This document shows positions 33,589 to 43,690 of a DNA stretch of 64,000 nucleotides, one piece after another. Below the pieces are notes generated by a model. That model saw nothing but the letters and a program-made list of their open reading frames with translations. It searched no databases and had not been told where the DNA came from. Where the stretch lies: assembly GCF_036373705.1 (NCBI RefSeq), contig NC_089852.1, forward strand, positions 31,633,707 through 31,697,706, written 5' to 3'. Numbering within the stretch: the stretch's first letter is position 1; every line of letters starts with the position of its first letter. This DNA comes from Amia ocellicauda (lineage: Eukaryota > Chordata > Actinopteri > Amiiformes > Amiidae). The translations under genes were made by a program, and so were the position numbers.

Positions 33589-33690
33589 CAGCTTTTCTAG
33601 AAAAATGTTTTGATGATGTTCCTATGGAAACATGCTAAACCCCTCCCCCTTTTGGCAGTGCTTCCTTTTTCAGATAAATTCTACAAGTAT

Positions 33691-33831
33691 CACTTACAAA
33701 ATAAAAAATAAAATAAATTAAAAAATGCACATATTCTTTGTGGATAAGTTCATGCTTAGTTTGCCTAAAGTGTGATTAATTTAACTTTTACGTCAACTAT
33801 TTTACAAATTGAAGTTTATTTTATTAAAATC
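33691..33831 (-). repeat. Distal 3' flank of OR module, copy 2
   Basis: GCTTAGTTTGCCTAAAGTGTGATTAAT and GAAGTTTATTTTATTAAAA match 40312-40375 (OR3) and 57705-57760 (OR5). The block is then cut by the CR1-like fragment. Confidence 0.65.
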
Positions 33832-34398
33832 AAAGAGAAACAAGGGAAGTAATGTTAAGACTGTACAATGCGCTAGTTAGACCTCATCTGGAATACTGTG
33901 TACAGTTCTGTGCTCCACACTTCAAGAAAGATATTGCTGCTCTAGAGGCAGTTCAGAGGAGAGCAACCAGACTTATTCCAGGTCTGAAGGGAATGTCCTA
34001 CTGAGAGACTGAGGGAACTGAACCTTTTCACCCTGGAACAGAGGAGACTACGTGGGGACTTGATCTTCAAAGTCTTCAAAATCATGAAAGGCATCGACCA
34101 CATCAAACCAGAGGAGCTTTTCCAGATCAGCAGGGACACACGCACCCGGGGACACAAATGGAAATTGGGTTACAAGGCATTCAAAACGGAAAACAGGAGA
34201 CACCTCTTTACACAGAGAGTAGTCACAATCTGGAACAAACTCCCCATCAATGTGGTAGATGCTGAAAATTTGGGAACATTTAAAAATAGACTGGATAGGA
34301 TCCTTGGATCACTTAGTTATTAATGGACACCAAACGAGCACGATGGGTTGAATGGCCTGCTCTCATTTGTAAACTTTCTTATGTTCTTATGTTCTTAG
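33832..34398 (+). mobile_element. CR1-like LINE 3' end
   Basis: Translated C-terminal RT-domain tail [40 protein letters not shown], a stop, then LFTLEQRRLRGDLIFKVFKI and TIWNKLPINVVDAENLGTFK, ending near RILGSLSY. The 3' end carries repeated TTCTTATG at 34377-34397. Broken by a stop and frame change. Confidence 0.88.
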
Positions 34399-34401
34399 AT
34401 A

Positions 34402-35585
34402 AAATCAATCAATCAATCCATTTTTATTTGTATAGCATCCTTTGCAGAGCGACAGCCACAGAGCGGTTTACAGACTGGTAAACATATAAGAAACGTACAG
34501 CAAAATAAAATACATAAATAATAGTATAAAGTAAAAATAAAAATAGACCATTAACAGTTTAAGTGATCTAAAATAATGTACATTAAAATTAAAATCAATA
34601 AACCATTAGGCACACAGGAGAGAAAAACAATAAACATGCAATGTAAGAGAAAATAAATCTCTGGGGTTCCACCCAGGCCTAATGGTTGCCTCCCCTCCAG
34701 GCAGTATAGTTGTTACAGCAGCAAGGAGATCTGAAAGCTCTTAATCGGTGCTGTTGGCTGTGGTATTCCCTCTGGTGGGGGCCTCTCACCAGCCCTCGGG
34801 GGTTGGGGGGGGTTGGACCATCAACAGCCGTTGGGTGGTGATGGCTCATCAGACCTTGGGGTGTGGGTGCCTCATTAGCCTTACGTATTAGGGTGCCTCT
34901 GGGGTGGGTTGTGTCTCGTCGGGTTTGCCTCATCGGACCCTCAGAGGGGGTTGTTACTGGAAGACAAAAAAACAATTGTGTTCAGATACTGGTCATGCAA
35001 TGCAGGACATCTCCAAAAACAGTTGTGCATTGCCATATCCATGGCACACCGGTGGCACTATGTGCTAGAAAAACAGAGACTAAACAGATGAGTCTCTTAC
35101 ATTGGCTGTAGATCATTCCACAGTTTCAGGGCCTTATAACTAAATGCTCTACCACCTGCATTTTTCTTGTGTATTTTAGGGACCACTAAGTAACCAGATT
35201 CCTGGAATCTCAATGGCCAACCTGGAGTGTATTCTATAACAAGATATTTTAAGTACGGAGGTGCCAATCCCTTTAGTGCTTTAAATGCTAGTAAGAGAAC
35301 TTTAAAGTCTATCCTGTAGCGCACGGGCAGCCAGTGAAGAGAAGCCAATACTGGAGTGATGTATTCATGTTTTTTTGTTTTAGTTAGAAATCTTGCAGCA
35401 GCATTTTGAACTAACTGAAGTGCAGAAATAGCTCTCTTTGGGCTACCTGACAGAATGGCATTACAGTAATCCAATCTAGGTGTAACAAATGTGTGTATCA
35501 ATTTCTCAGTGTCATGTAATGAGAGGAATTGTTTTATTCTAGCAATGTTTCTAAGCTGGAGGAAGGAAGATCTAGACACATTCTA
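34402..35585 (-). mobile_element. L2-like LINE 3' end
   Basis: 160-codon open frame (35579-35097): LRNIARIKQFLSLHDTEKLI, HTFVTPRLDYCNAILSG, LVQNAAARFLTKTKKHEYIT, LASLHWLPVRYRIDFKVLLL, the C-terminal region of L2-group RT proteins. The 3' UTR has a G-rich diverged repeat (34770-34950) and ends in AATCAATCAATC units at 34403. It is 5'-truncated. Confidence 0.85.
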
Positions 35586-35783
35586 AATGTGTGGTTCAAA
35601 GGATAGATTAAGGTCACAGATGACACCCAGGTTTTGTGTCATCTCCTTAGGGGTGAACATCTGACACAGTTTACCATTCCCTCCTCCTCCTCAGTGGAAG
35701 GCTCTGTGGAATGTGTGTTTGTACTATGAGCTTCTGAATGAAGAACTCATGTTCTATTATTTTTAAATACAATAGCAATTAAC
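35586..35783 (-). repeat. 3' flank of OR module, copy 2
   Basis: CTGACACAGT.TACCATTCCCTCCTC and TGGAAGGCTCTGTGGAATG (35655-35720) match 40425-40475 and 51427-51480, placing the LINE copies inside the duplicated module. Confidence 0.7.
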
Positions 35784-35789
35784 TTTATT
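35784..35789 (-). promoter_or_regulatory. Poly(A) signal AATAAA of OR2
   Basis: Conserved block AACTTTATTGAAAACC, 186 bp past the stop. Confidence 0.6.
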
Positions 35790-35974
35790 GAAAACCATAT
35801 TGAAAAACTATTGTTTTCACCTATAGGACATACAGCTATATATTTCTGTGAAAATCACTTAAGTCAGAGAGCAAATCAAATAAGTTAGGTAAAGTCAAGG
35901 AAAAGTACAAGTGAAGGCAGGAAATACAGTGTTTCTGTTTTACACATTCAGATGATTCATAAATTTGGTGTCTC

Positions 35975-36907
35975 TCACTTTAAAATATCTACTTTTCTGC
36001 TGAACACCATCATAACTCTCCTGCGAATCTGACTCAGCTTCAAGCCATATATGAGAGGATTTAAAAGAGGAGGGATGACTAGAAATTCCACTGCCAGGAA
36101 ATTGCGAAGACCCTGCAGGATGTTCCTTGAACCGTATCGGCTGTACAAAACATCAAACAGTGTGCTGACCGTAAAGCTGATTAAAGATATAAAATGGGGC
36201 AAACAGGTCTGCATGAATTTAACCCTCTCTTCACTAGACTTTACACAAGCCCTAACTATGTGGATGTAAGAATATATAACAAAAAGGGCTTGAGAAACAT
36301 GAGCAATTATTACAATATATCCATAGACATTGTTATGAGTTGTGTCTACACAAGACAGCTTTACAATTGACCAGTTGTCACAGTACAGTTTGTCAATGTG
36401 AGATCCACACAGAGGCAGTCTGATAGTTAATAATAAAGCAATTGTTAATTCACAGAAAGGAAAAATCCATGAAAACATAAAAAACTTGCTGATAGTTAGC
36501 GATGTCATGATAGAATGGTATTGTAAGGGTTTGCATATTGCCACATACCTGTCATAAGCCATCACTGTCAAAATGGTAAATTCACACATTACAAAAGAGT
36601 AGATAACAAACATCTGAAGGAAACATCCAGCAAATGAGATCACATGAGAGTCAGAGAGGAAGTCAGCCAGGAGTTTAGGATACAGACCAGCAGTTCCATA
36701 CAGTCCATTGACACACAGGTTACAGACGAAGATGTACATGGGCTCATGGAGGGTTTTCTCAATGATGACTGTAATGACCAGTGTCAAATTGAAAAGCCAT
36801 ATCAAAAGATAAGCCAGAAGAGTAAACACAAAAAATATGTATTTTTGAGATGCCGTCTCATTTAATCCATGGAGTGTGAAGACTGTAACACTGGACAAGT
36901 TCTGCAT
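35975..36907 (-). CDS. Olfactory receptor OR2 (class A GPCR), 310 aa
   Basis: Odorant receptor with a complete coding exon from ATG 36907 (MQNLSSVTVF). An in-frame TTG lies 30 nt upstream but only the ATG aligns with OR1. NLS glycosylation motif at residue 3, LHEPMYIF, Cys95, MAYDRYVAIC, three ECL2 cysteines, MQTCLPHFI at TM6 and NPLIY at TM7. TM4-ECL2 (FFMFSWIFPFCELTIALLLT) is almost identical to OR3, while TM3 (GCFLQMFVIYSFVMCEF) is closer to OR1. The C-terminus ends FSRKVDILK. No disruption seen. Confidence 0.95.
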   Translation of the reverse strand: MQNLSSVTVFTLHGLNETASQKYIFFVFTLLAYLLIWLFNLTLVITVIIEKTLHEPMYIFVCNLCVNGLYGTAGLYPKLLADFLSDSHVISFAGCFLQMFVIYSFVMCEFTILTVMAYDRYVAICKPLQYHSIMTSLTISKFFMFSWIFPFCELTIALLLTIRLPLCGSHIDKLYCDNWSIVKLSCVDTTHNNVYGYIVIIAHVSQALFVIYSYIHIVRACVKSSEERVKFMQTCLPHFISLISFTVSTLFDVLYSRYGSRNILQGLRNFLAVEFLVIPPLLNPLIYGLKLSQIRRRVMMVFSRKVDILK

Positions 36908-36949
36908 TGCAGTAAGAGATGATTCAGGAATATACAAATAAATCTGTAC

Positions 36950-37134
36950 CTAAATACACAAAGAGTACCAATAAGTCCCTCCGTACATAAGTAGAAGATC
37001 AATTAAGTGGAAATATAATAAAAATAATACAGTTAGAATATAACAAGTATTGAATCATGTTTGAGTTAATTGTGGTCTTCTGTTGGTTTTTTAATATTTT
37101 CTTCTTTACTGACACATGTGATGAAAATACTCAC
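36950..37134 (-). other. Predicted 5' UTR intron of OR2
   Basis: Donor GTGAGT (37134-37129), acceptor TGTGTATTTAG before 36949, length 185 bp. Confidence 0.6.
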
Positions 37135-37210
37135 AGACCTTAATCAGAGAAAGGGTTGCTGCAGAGAGACCATGAGTCTCTGTTCCTTACTCTGCACTTC
37201 AGTGTTAGGC

Positions 37211-37303
37211 TTTATATATAGAGCTCCTTCAGGAGGGAGGCTACTGAGATTTGCAGCCTGAAAACACCTTTGAGACTGTAGCTCTGAAATACTGGGTTAA
37301 TTA
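37211..37303 (-). promoter_or_regulatory. OR2 promoter module
   Basis: TAATTA (37298-37303), palindrome CTCCTGAAGGAG (37224-37235), TATA box TATATATAAA (37211-37220). Spacing matches the other copies to within a few bases. Confidence 0.72.
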
Positions 37304-37600
37304 GCCAAAGATGGAAAACATTACAAATAAGATGACTAAAACAAGCTGGGTTTTTATTTACCACAAAAGCTGTGTACGAAATGCACAGCAGTGTCAAGTT
37401 TAAGAGATAATATGTCTTTTGAGTATTTCAGATGATCATAAAATGCATTTTAAGTGCATAGAATAGGAAAACAACTTGCATCAATTTAATATACAGTGGT
37501 GAGACATGGAGAACGTCATTAAACTGACCCACCTGCCAATCCCAAGTGAAAAAAAGTCATTGATAGTTAATTTGTATTAGCAATCCACTTTCTCTTTCTT
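37304..37600 (-). repeat. Upstream flank of OR module, copy 2
   Basis: AAACAAGCTGGGTTTTTATTTACCACAA is shared exactly with OR1 upstream, followed by related GTGTCAAGTTT and TTTTGAGTATTTCA words. Confidence 0.75.
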
Positions 37601-38389
37601 CTTCTTCTCTGTGTTATCTGAGAACCGTTAATGAAAATCATAAGTGTAACCTTTTCCCATCAATGGGACCTCAACTTGTTTAAGCACAGGTAAGGTCTGC
37701 TCTTCAAGCAGACAAATCCTTCTGCGAATGGTGCCAAGAAGGGCAATTGATCTTAGTGCCAGACCCTCCAAGAGATGACAGCTATCCGTGATCCTTACCT
37801 CCAGAGTGGATGGGACGAGGGAGGTTGTAAATCCACTGCCAGGCATAGATCCATTGACCCATCAGCTATTGGGAGCCACCAATGAGAAATGCAACGCGTA
37901 GGCTCCTAATTCAAATCACACATGAAGGACCCTGTCCAATCACTCAATGGTAAAAAGATGCCATACAACTTTCCAACTTCATACTGCAACATTCTGACTG
38001 AGCTTAAGGAAACATTGTGAAACCCAGGTATATAAAGGAACTGACTGCTCACATCCAACTCCTTCATAGAAACTGACTCCAGGAGTCTACTCCTACTTGC
38101 AGTGACCGCACAAGAATTCCAGAAAGATTTTAATAACTTAATGAACTTTTAAGTTATCTGAACTCTGAACTTTGCAACAAATCTTTCAACTGTACGTTTG
38201 CCTGATCAACAAAACATTGAAACAGTTTGAAATCTTCTTGAACGTCAATTGAATATTGCTAAATATTAAACTACAGTTGCTACTCATTTGAATAAGAACT
38301 TTGTCTTTATTTTCAAATGTTAATATCTCCTTCTTGCAGTATAAAATCTCAAGAAGTTAGAGATCATTTTGCAGGATTAGTCAATAATC
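37601..38389. other. Unidentified block with TATA and acceptor-like sites
   Basis: A 72-codon minus-strand frame (37846-37628) has no known motif. On the plus strand GTATATAAAGGAACTGACTG (about 38030) resembles a promoter and TCTCCTTCTTGCAG (about 38327-38340) a splice acceptor. Could be an LTR or DNA-element remnant; not recognised. Confidence 0.35.
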
Positions 38390-38520
38390 AATCAATCAAT
38401 TCTTATTTAGTATAGCACCCTTTGCAGGGTAGCCACAGGGCACTTTAAACATTGAAAATAATCAGACAAATAAACAACATAATCAAATTAATAAACCATT
38501 AGGCATGGAGTAGAGAAAAA
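38390..38520 (-). mobile_element. Short L2-like 3' end
   Basis: AATCAATCAATCAATTCTTATTTAGTATAGCACCCTTTGC-type end (in 38385-38425) and AATAAACCATTAGGCA (38490-38505) match 34400-34620 and 42806-42910. Only about 130 bp remain. Confidence 0.75.
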
Positions 38521-39283
38521 CAAAAACTATAGAAGAACAACTTTCTCACTTTCTCAAACTTTCCTGATGTAGAAAAACTATATTTCATAAGAACACCTAA
38601 ATAACACAGCATTTTCAACCTTACATACATCCTTACATTCCTCCTTTTTTGAGGAAGATTATCAGGACAATGTGAATGGACTTCCCATGCCATTCCCACT
38701 CCTGTGTGTGTGTAAACCACCTGTCACAGTCTGTGGGACAGGGGAATGGAGGACCCAATTGCGGTTTGTGGAAGAGGTGGTCGAAAGAGACATAGGTCAG
38801 ATACCGGCAAGACAGGGCAAACAAAGGCTGGGCAAAAAGGGTTGTCATGGTCACAAGCATGGGTGGGGCAATCAGGCAAACAGAGAATCAGAGGATGTCC
38901 AAGGTCGTGGCCAGGAGGTAAAGCCGGAGATCGAGGATCCAGCGATTAATCAAGACAAGAGTTGTAGTGGATACTGACACAACTTTGCATTGAATGAGAG
39001 TCAGGGAGTGGTATATGTACAGGTCAAGGTTATGCCAGTTATGCCACATATAATACAATTAGAGGGAAGCTCAGCTAAAAGCAGATTGGTTGTCTCAAAA
39101 CCCTATATAAGGAAAGGGCATGCTAATTTGCAGCGAGTTGGAGCGCACCAGTGAGGAGCGACGGTGTGTTGTGATTCTCCTTAATAAATGCATATTATTG
39201 TTTTCACAATAAGTGTTGGGTGGTTATTTTATAGCACAAACCAAGACTTCAGTTTTTCTTTTGTGGGATATATACTGTATACA

Positions 39284-39286
<3 letters not shown>
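38521..39286 (+). other. Possible LTR-type block, no coding
   Basis: TGTCACAGTCTGTGGGACAG (38726) resembles a Gypsy LTR start, ACCCTATATAAGGAAAGG (about 39100) a promoter, and TTAATAAATGC (about 39181) a poly(A) signal. No target duplication found, so boundaries are uncertain. Confidence 0.35.

Positions 39287-39372
<86 letters not shown>
39287..39372. repeat. (CTAT)n then (AT)n microsatellite
   Basis: Twelve CTAT units followed by about nineteen AT units. The open frames across it (Ser-Ile-Tyr-Leu repeats) are artefacts. Confidence 0.97.
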
Positions 39373-39378
<6 letters not shown>

Positions 39379-40232
39379 TCCCTTTTAACTTTTAGGAAAT
39401 TTTTTGAAAAAGTCCACTGTGTGTAATTTGTGACAAATAACTATTGTTGCATTGAAAAGATTACAACTATTCTGCAACAAGCTATTGTTATCCTGAAATT
39501 GATTACTGCTTGCATTGCATTTGATTTGGTTTTATAATCAATTGTCTTGATTTAGTGGGATTGCTAAAGACTTCCTAATTTGAGTGGAATGGTACTTATC
39601 TCTCATGTGCATGTAACATATGTTAATGTTAGGATTGTTGGTCTAACACAAATATTTGGTTGTTAACCTTCATCGTATTATAGTGTTGTAGTCATATTGT
39701 AACCACAATAGGAAATAATAATTTGAATCCTGTTAGGATCTCTGATTAATCACCTATTTTCCCCTTTTGTATTATTAGTTTAGTTGCTGTGTGATATTTG
39801 ATTAATTATAATACTATTTAGAATATTTTAAACTTGTGTTTGTGTCCAAATTAGTTCAATAAAGTGGATTCTGCTCATTTGAAGAATTCAGCCGAGGTAT
39901 TTGCTAATAAACAGTTATCAAGTCTAACTGTTGAAACTACAAACACTACACTCTACAGTGACTTCAATCTTGGAATGTGGCATACAGTTTAAATGACTGA
40001 AAGATAAAACCTGTTAACCCCCCCCCCCTCATTTTTTTTTTTTTGTAGTGGATTGAAAACCATTCAAAGGTGTCCCTGTTGAAATACTAGAAGTCTCACA
40101 AGGAGTATTAACATGCTGTTGGGTGTAGGTACTATGCTTAACAATTAATGAACAAGCCTAATTATTATTCTGCTAAGTATTACGGTAATGAAAAATAACT
40201 ATATCTATATCTATATATAAATAATAATCTTA

Positions 40233-40235
<3 letters not shown>
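39373..40235. other. AT-rich intergenic; distal OR3 flank from about 40070
   Basis: No gene. From about 40070 (GAAATACTAGAAGTCTCAC) it aligns loosely with 49215-49240 and 57565-57600, showing the far 3' limit of the OR module. Confidence 0.5.

Positions 40236-40295
<60 letters not shown>
40236..40295. repeat. (AAT)n microsatellite
   Basis: About twenty AAT units, 90 bp before the next shared OR-flank block. Confidence 0.95.
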
Positions 40296-40586
40296 CTTTC
40301 TGAGTTAATGCTTATTTTGCCTACAATGTGATTTATTTGACTTTTAACAAACTGAAGTTTATTTTATTAAAACTGATGAGATAGAACACAGCTGAATTGT
40401 AATATTGACATTTATTTTACCATCTGACACAGTGTACCATTCCCTCCTCAGCACAGTGGAAGGCTCTGTGGAATGAGTGTTTGTGCTATGAGATCTAGGA
40501 CACTCCCAGAGCGGCATAAGTATTCAAATCCAGTATTCAAATTTTGTTTGCATCAACTATTATTATTTAATACAACAGAAATTAAC
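40296..40586 (-). repeat. 3' flank of OR module, copy 3
   Basis: GCTTATTTTGCCTACAATGTG, GAAGTTTATTTTATTAAAACTG and TCTGACACAGTGTACCATTC blocks shared with copies 2, 4 and 5 in the same order. Confidence 0.75.
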
Positions 40587-40592
40587 TTTATT
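40587..40592 (-). promoter_or_regulatory. Poly(A) signal AATAAA of OR3
   Basis: AACTTTATTGAAGACC, 191 bp past the stop, same position as in the paralogs. Confidence 0.6.
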
Positions 40593-40782
40593 GAAGACCA
40601 CTGTCTGAAACAATTGTTTTCACCTATAGGACATAAGGGTATATTTTTGTGTAAATAACACTTAAGTCTGAGAGCAAATTAAATAAGCTAGGTAAAGTCA
40701 AGGAAAATGACAAGGAATGGAGGCAGGATAAAATAAGTGTTTCTGTTTTACAAATTCAGATGTTGTTACAATTTGGTGCCCC

Positions 40783-41715
40783 TCACTTCAGAATATCTAC
40801 TTCTCTGCTGAACACCCTCATAACTCTCCTGCGAATCTGACTCAGCTTCAAGCCATATATGAGGGGATTTAAAAGAGGAGGGATGACTAGAAATTCCACT
40901 GCCAGGAAGTTGCGAAGAGTCTGTGGGATGTTCCTTGAACCATATCGACTGTACATTACATCAAACAGTGTGCTGATTGTGAAGCTGATTAAAGATATCA
41001 AATGGGGCAAACAGGTCTGCATGAATTTACTCATCTCTTCACTAGACTTTGTACAAACCCTAACAATCTGGATGTAAGAATATAAAATAAAAAATGCTTG
41101 ATAAACATGCATAATTATTAAAATATAACTATAGACATTGTTAACAATTGTGTCTACACAAGACAGCTTTACAACTGACCAGTTATCACAGTACAGTTTA
41201 TCAATGTGAGATCCACACAGAGGCAGTCTGATAGTTAACAATAAAGCAATTGTTAATTCACAGAAAGGAAAAATCCATGAAAACATAAAAAACCTGCTGA
41301 TAGTTAGCAATGTCATGATAGAATGATACTGTAAGGGTTTGCATATTGCTACATACCTGTCATAAGCCATCACTGTCAAAATGGTAAATTCACACAGAAC
41401 AGAAGTGTAGATCACATATGCTTGAGTCATACATCCAGTGTATGAGATCAAATGAGAGTCAGAGAGGAAGTCAGCCAGGAGTTTAGGATACAGACCAGCA
41501 GTTCCATACAGTCCATTGACACACAGGTTACAGAGGAAGATGTACATAGGCTCATGGAGGGTTTTCTCAATGATGACTGTAATGATCAGTGTAAAATTGA
41601 AAAGACATATCAAAAGATAAGCCAGAAGAGTAAAAGCAAAAAATATGTATTTTTGAGATGCCGTCCCGTTTAGTCCATGGAGTGTGAAGACTGTAACACT
41701 GGATGAGTTCTGCAT
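40783..41715 (-). CDS. Olfactory receptor OR3 (class A GPCR), 310 aa, mosaic
   Basis: Odorant receptor, complete from ATG 41715 (MQNSSSVTVF). An in-frame TTG 30 nt upstream is not a likely start. NSS at residue 3, NGT at 16, LHEPMYIF, MAYDRYVAIC, ECL2 cysteines, MQTCLPHLI, NPLIY. TM2-TM3 (HLISYTGCMTQAYVIYTSVLCEF region) matches OR5, while TM4-ECL2 (FFMFSWIFPFCELTIALLLT) matches OR2. That patchwork suggests gene conversion or unequal crossing-over. Unique TM5 (VNNVYSYILIIMHVYQAFFI). No disruption seen. Confidence 0.95.
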   Translation of the reverse strand: MQNSSSVTVFTLHGLNGTASQKYIFFAFTLLAYLLICLFNFTLIITVIIEKTLHEPMYIFLCNLCVNGLYGTAGLYPKLLADFLSDSHLISYTGCMTQAYVIYTSVLCEFTILTVMAYDRYVAICKPLQYHSIMTLLTISRFFMFSWIFPFCELTIALLLTIRLPLCGSHIDKLYCDNWSVVKLSCVDTIVNNVYSYILIIMHVYQAFFILYSYIQIVRVCTKSSEEMSKFMQTCLPHLISLISFTISTLFDVMYSRYGSRNIPQTLRNFLAVEFLVIPPLLNPLIYGLKLSQIRRRVMRVFSREVDILK

Positions 41716-41757
41716 TGCAGTGAGGGATGTTTCAGGAATATACAAATAAATCTGTAC

Positions 41758-41949
41758 CTAAAGAAGCATAGAGTACCAAGAAGTCCCTTGATACATAAGT
41801 AGAAGATCTGTTAATCTGAAATATAATAACAATAATATGGTTAAAATATAGAATGCACCGCAATGAACCATAATGTTTGAGTTAATTCCAGTCTTCTGTT
41901 GGTTTAATATATTTTCTTCTTTACTGACACAAATGATGAAAATACTCAC
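41758..41949 (-). other. Predicted 5' UTR intron of OR3
   Basis: Donor GTGAGT (41949-41944), acceptor GCTTCTTTAG before 41757, length 192 bp. A perfect CACAGAT/ATCTGTG stem overlaps the donor. Confidence 0.65.
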
Positions 41950-42020
41950 AGATGTTAATCTGTGAAAAGGTTGCTGCAGATAGAGCACCCGTTCCTTAGT
42001 CTGCATTTCAGTATTAAGCT

Positions 42021-42115
42021 TTATATAGAGAGCTCCTTCAGGAGAGAAGCTACTGAGATTTTGCAGCCTGAAAACAGACCTTTGAGACTGTAACTCTGTA
42101 ATACTGGGTTAATTA
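42021..42115 (-). promoter_or_regulatory. OR3 promoter module
   Basis: TAATTA (42110-42115), palindrome CTCCTGAAGGAG (42033-42044), TATA box TATATAA (42021-42027). Confidence 0.72.
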
Positions 42116-42805
42116 GTCAGAGGTGGAAAAAATACAAATTAGATGATTAAAATAAAGCATGTGGACTTCTCCACAGGGTGTGTATGAAATGTTGGTACAA
42201 TAAGTGCCAGTTTTGAAGAGGGGAAAATTGAACTTTCCTAATAATCAAACTTGACTCTAGCATTAAACATGGCCCTCACTTGCAGATAGGCTGGGGTCTT
42301 CCAGACACTCAGGAGTCGGGTATAACTGTTGTTTGCCTGCCTGCATATATAACAAAGGAATCCTGAAACAAAAGTTAGGAATGCTGCTGTAGTAGGAATG
42401 GATCTCTGCCTGTGAAACTGGTCAATCAAGCAAGCACATTGCTAGTTAATTTCTCTGTCTCATGTTACACCAATATCATGATTGGTCCCACCAAGTACAC
42501 TGTTTGCCCTCCCGACTAATACGCCCATCAAAACAACATGTATATATTTGTATGTATTTCTGACTATGCTTTAAGAGTTGCTTAATTGCTTCCTGGGTGT
42601 TGAGGTGCTCTTCCCTTGCATGCATTGAATGAAATAAATATTCAGAGCTGAGAATCAACCTGAGTCCTAAGTCTCTGTGGATAATGGAGAATAAATCTAA
42701 TACAGTTTCTTGTAAAAATGTATATGCCTTTTGAATATTTCAAATGACCCTCAGAATGCGGATAGGATAGGATAGGATAGGAAAGCAACCAGCATTTGAG
42801 TAATT
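42116..42805. other. Upstream flank of OR3 with unrecognised insert
   Basis: OR-module words continue to about 42190 and resume at about 42718 (TATGCCTTTTGAATATTTCA), implying a roughly 520-bp insertion at 42190-42715 without a recognised gene. A (GGATA)n run lies at 42761-42782. Confidence 0.55.
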
Positions 42806-43690
42806 TAATCAGTCAATCAGTCTTTATTTAGTATAGCACCCTTTGCACATTGAAATCAACACAAGCTTGTGTTATCAATACAATAAGTAAAGTAAATCAT
42901 GAATGAATGAAAATAAATCTATGAGGATCCACGGCTTAAGGCCCAGGCCTTATGGATGCCTCATCTCCAGGCAGTGTAACAGAAGCAAAGCAAATCAGAA
43001 CATCCTTGTCCTTCTCAGCCCCCTTTGGGGGGTGCCTCATTAGGCCTCTGGGGAGGAGCCTCATCAGGCCTCCAGGTGGGGTGCCTCATCAGGCCTTCAG
43101 GTGGGGTGCCTCATCAGCTGTTGACACTGGGTGTCTCGTCAACCCTCTGGAAGATGGTGGGCCTCATCAGCTGTCGATGCTGGGTGCCTCGTCTGCCCCG
43201 AGGGACCTTCTATATGTTGGACACAAACAGATTGCTTAGTAAAGTGTGCCAGAGGAGTGGGGAGTAGCCTACAGCCTGGGATAATGTGCACCATGTTCAG
43301 AAACTTCAGTGGCAGGGAAAGAAAGTCTAAACAAATACGTTTTCAGTCTGCACTTAAAGGCTGAGACAATAAAGGGGCTTATGTTACAATGGCTGGCAGT
43401 TCATTTCACAACTTATGGGCCCTGTAGCTAAATGCTCCACCTCCTATATTTTTCATTACAGATTTTACAGACTATCAGGCAGCCGGCATTCTGGGACCAG
43501 AGTGGTTGGGCAGGTGTGTACATGGCTAGAGGCTCACTAAGGTATTCAGGGATGAACGCATCTAATGTTTTAAAGGTTATTAACAAGAATTTGAAATCAA
43601 TATTATGTATCACTGAGAGTCAGTGAACAGATTCTAGAATAGGAGACATATATAGCTTTAGTGTCATAAAGGTTTGTGGATAAATACAGT
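42806..43690 (-). mobile_element. L2-like LINE 3' end with G-rich repeat
   Basis: End AATCAGTCAATCAGTC, body matching 34402-35585, and a 61-codon coding remnant (43613-43428, MIHNIDFKFLLITFKTLDAF, aligning with YRIDFKVLLLAFKALKGLAP). More diverged than the 34402 copy. Confidence 0.8.
43031..43205. repeat. Diverged ~26-bp repeat in LINE 3' UTR
   Basis: Units around GTGCCTCATCAGGCCT.CAGGTGGG repeat about six times. The homologous stretch at 34770-34950 has the same word (GCCTCATCAG) but different unit number. Confidence 0.75.

Larger units (their letters stand above)
30291..33690 (+). mobile_element. DIRS terminal segment with two nested Tc1 elements
   Basis: Tail sequence with GTATATAGTTG (about 30470) and decayed hairpin arms (CCCTTTAGGCAGTACTTCT at about 30635; AGGAATCACTTCCCAAAGG at about 30703) resumes at 32334-32377 and 33589-33690 after Tc1-2 and Tc1-3, ending with CCCCCTTTTGGCAGTGCTTC. 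Order and sequence match 9150-9786. No DIRS coding sequence is attached. Confidence 0.75.

Noticed and set aside
36644-36865. Plus-strand 73-codon frames antisense to each OR (also 41452, 58817)
   Set aside because: They recur only because the OR genes are conserved; they mirror the receptor in antisense and have no motif.
36908-36937. Ten extra N-terminal codons (starting TTG) before OR2, and the same before OR3, OR4 and OR5
   Set aside because: The upstream codon is TTG, and the ATG 30 nt later aligns with the only possible start of OR1 and gives 310 residues in every paralog.
38726-39250. Solo LTR from TGTCACAG to about 39250
   Set aside because: Promoter and poly(A) words are present, but no matching target duplication or CA end was found, so it is kept only as a low-confidence block.
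39188-39395. Frames encoding Tyr-Leu-Ser-Ile repeats
   Set aside because: Direct translation of the CTAT and AT microsatellite.
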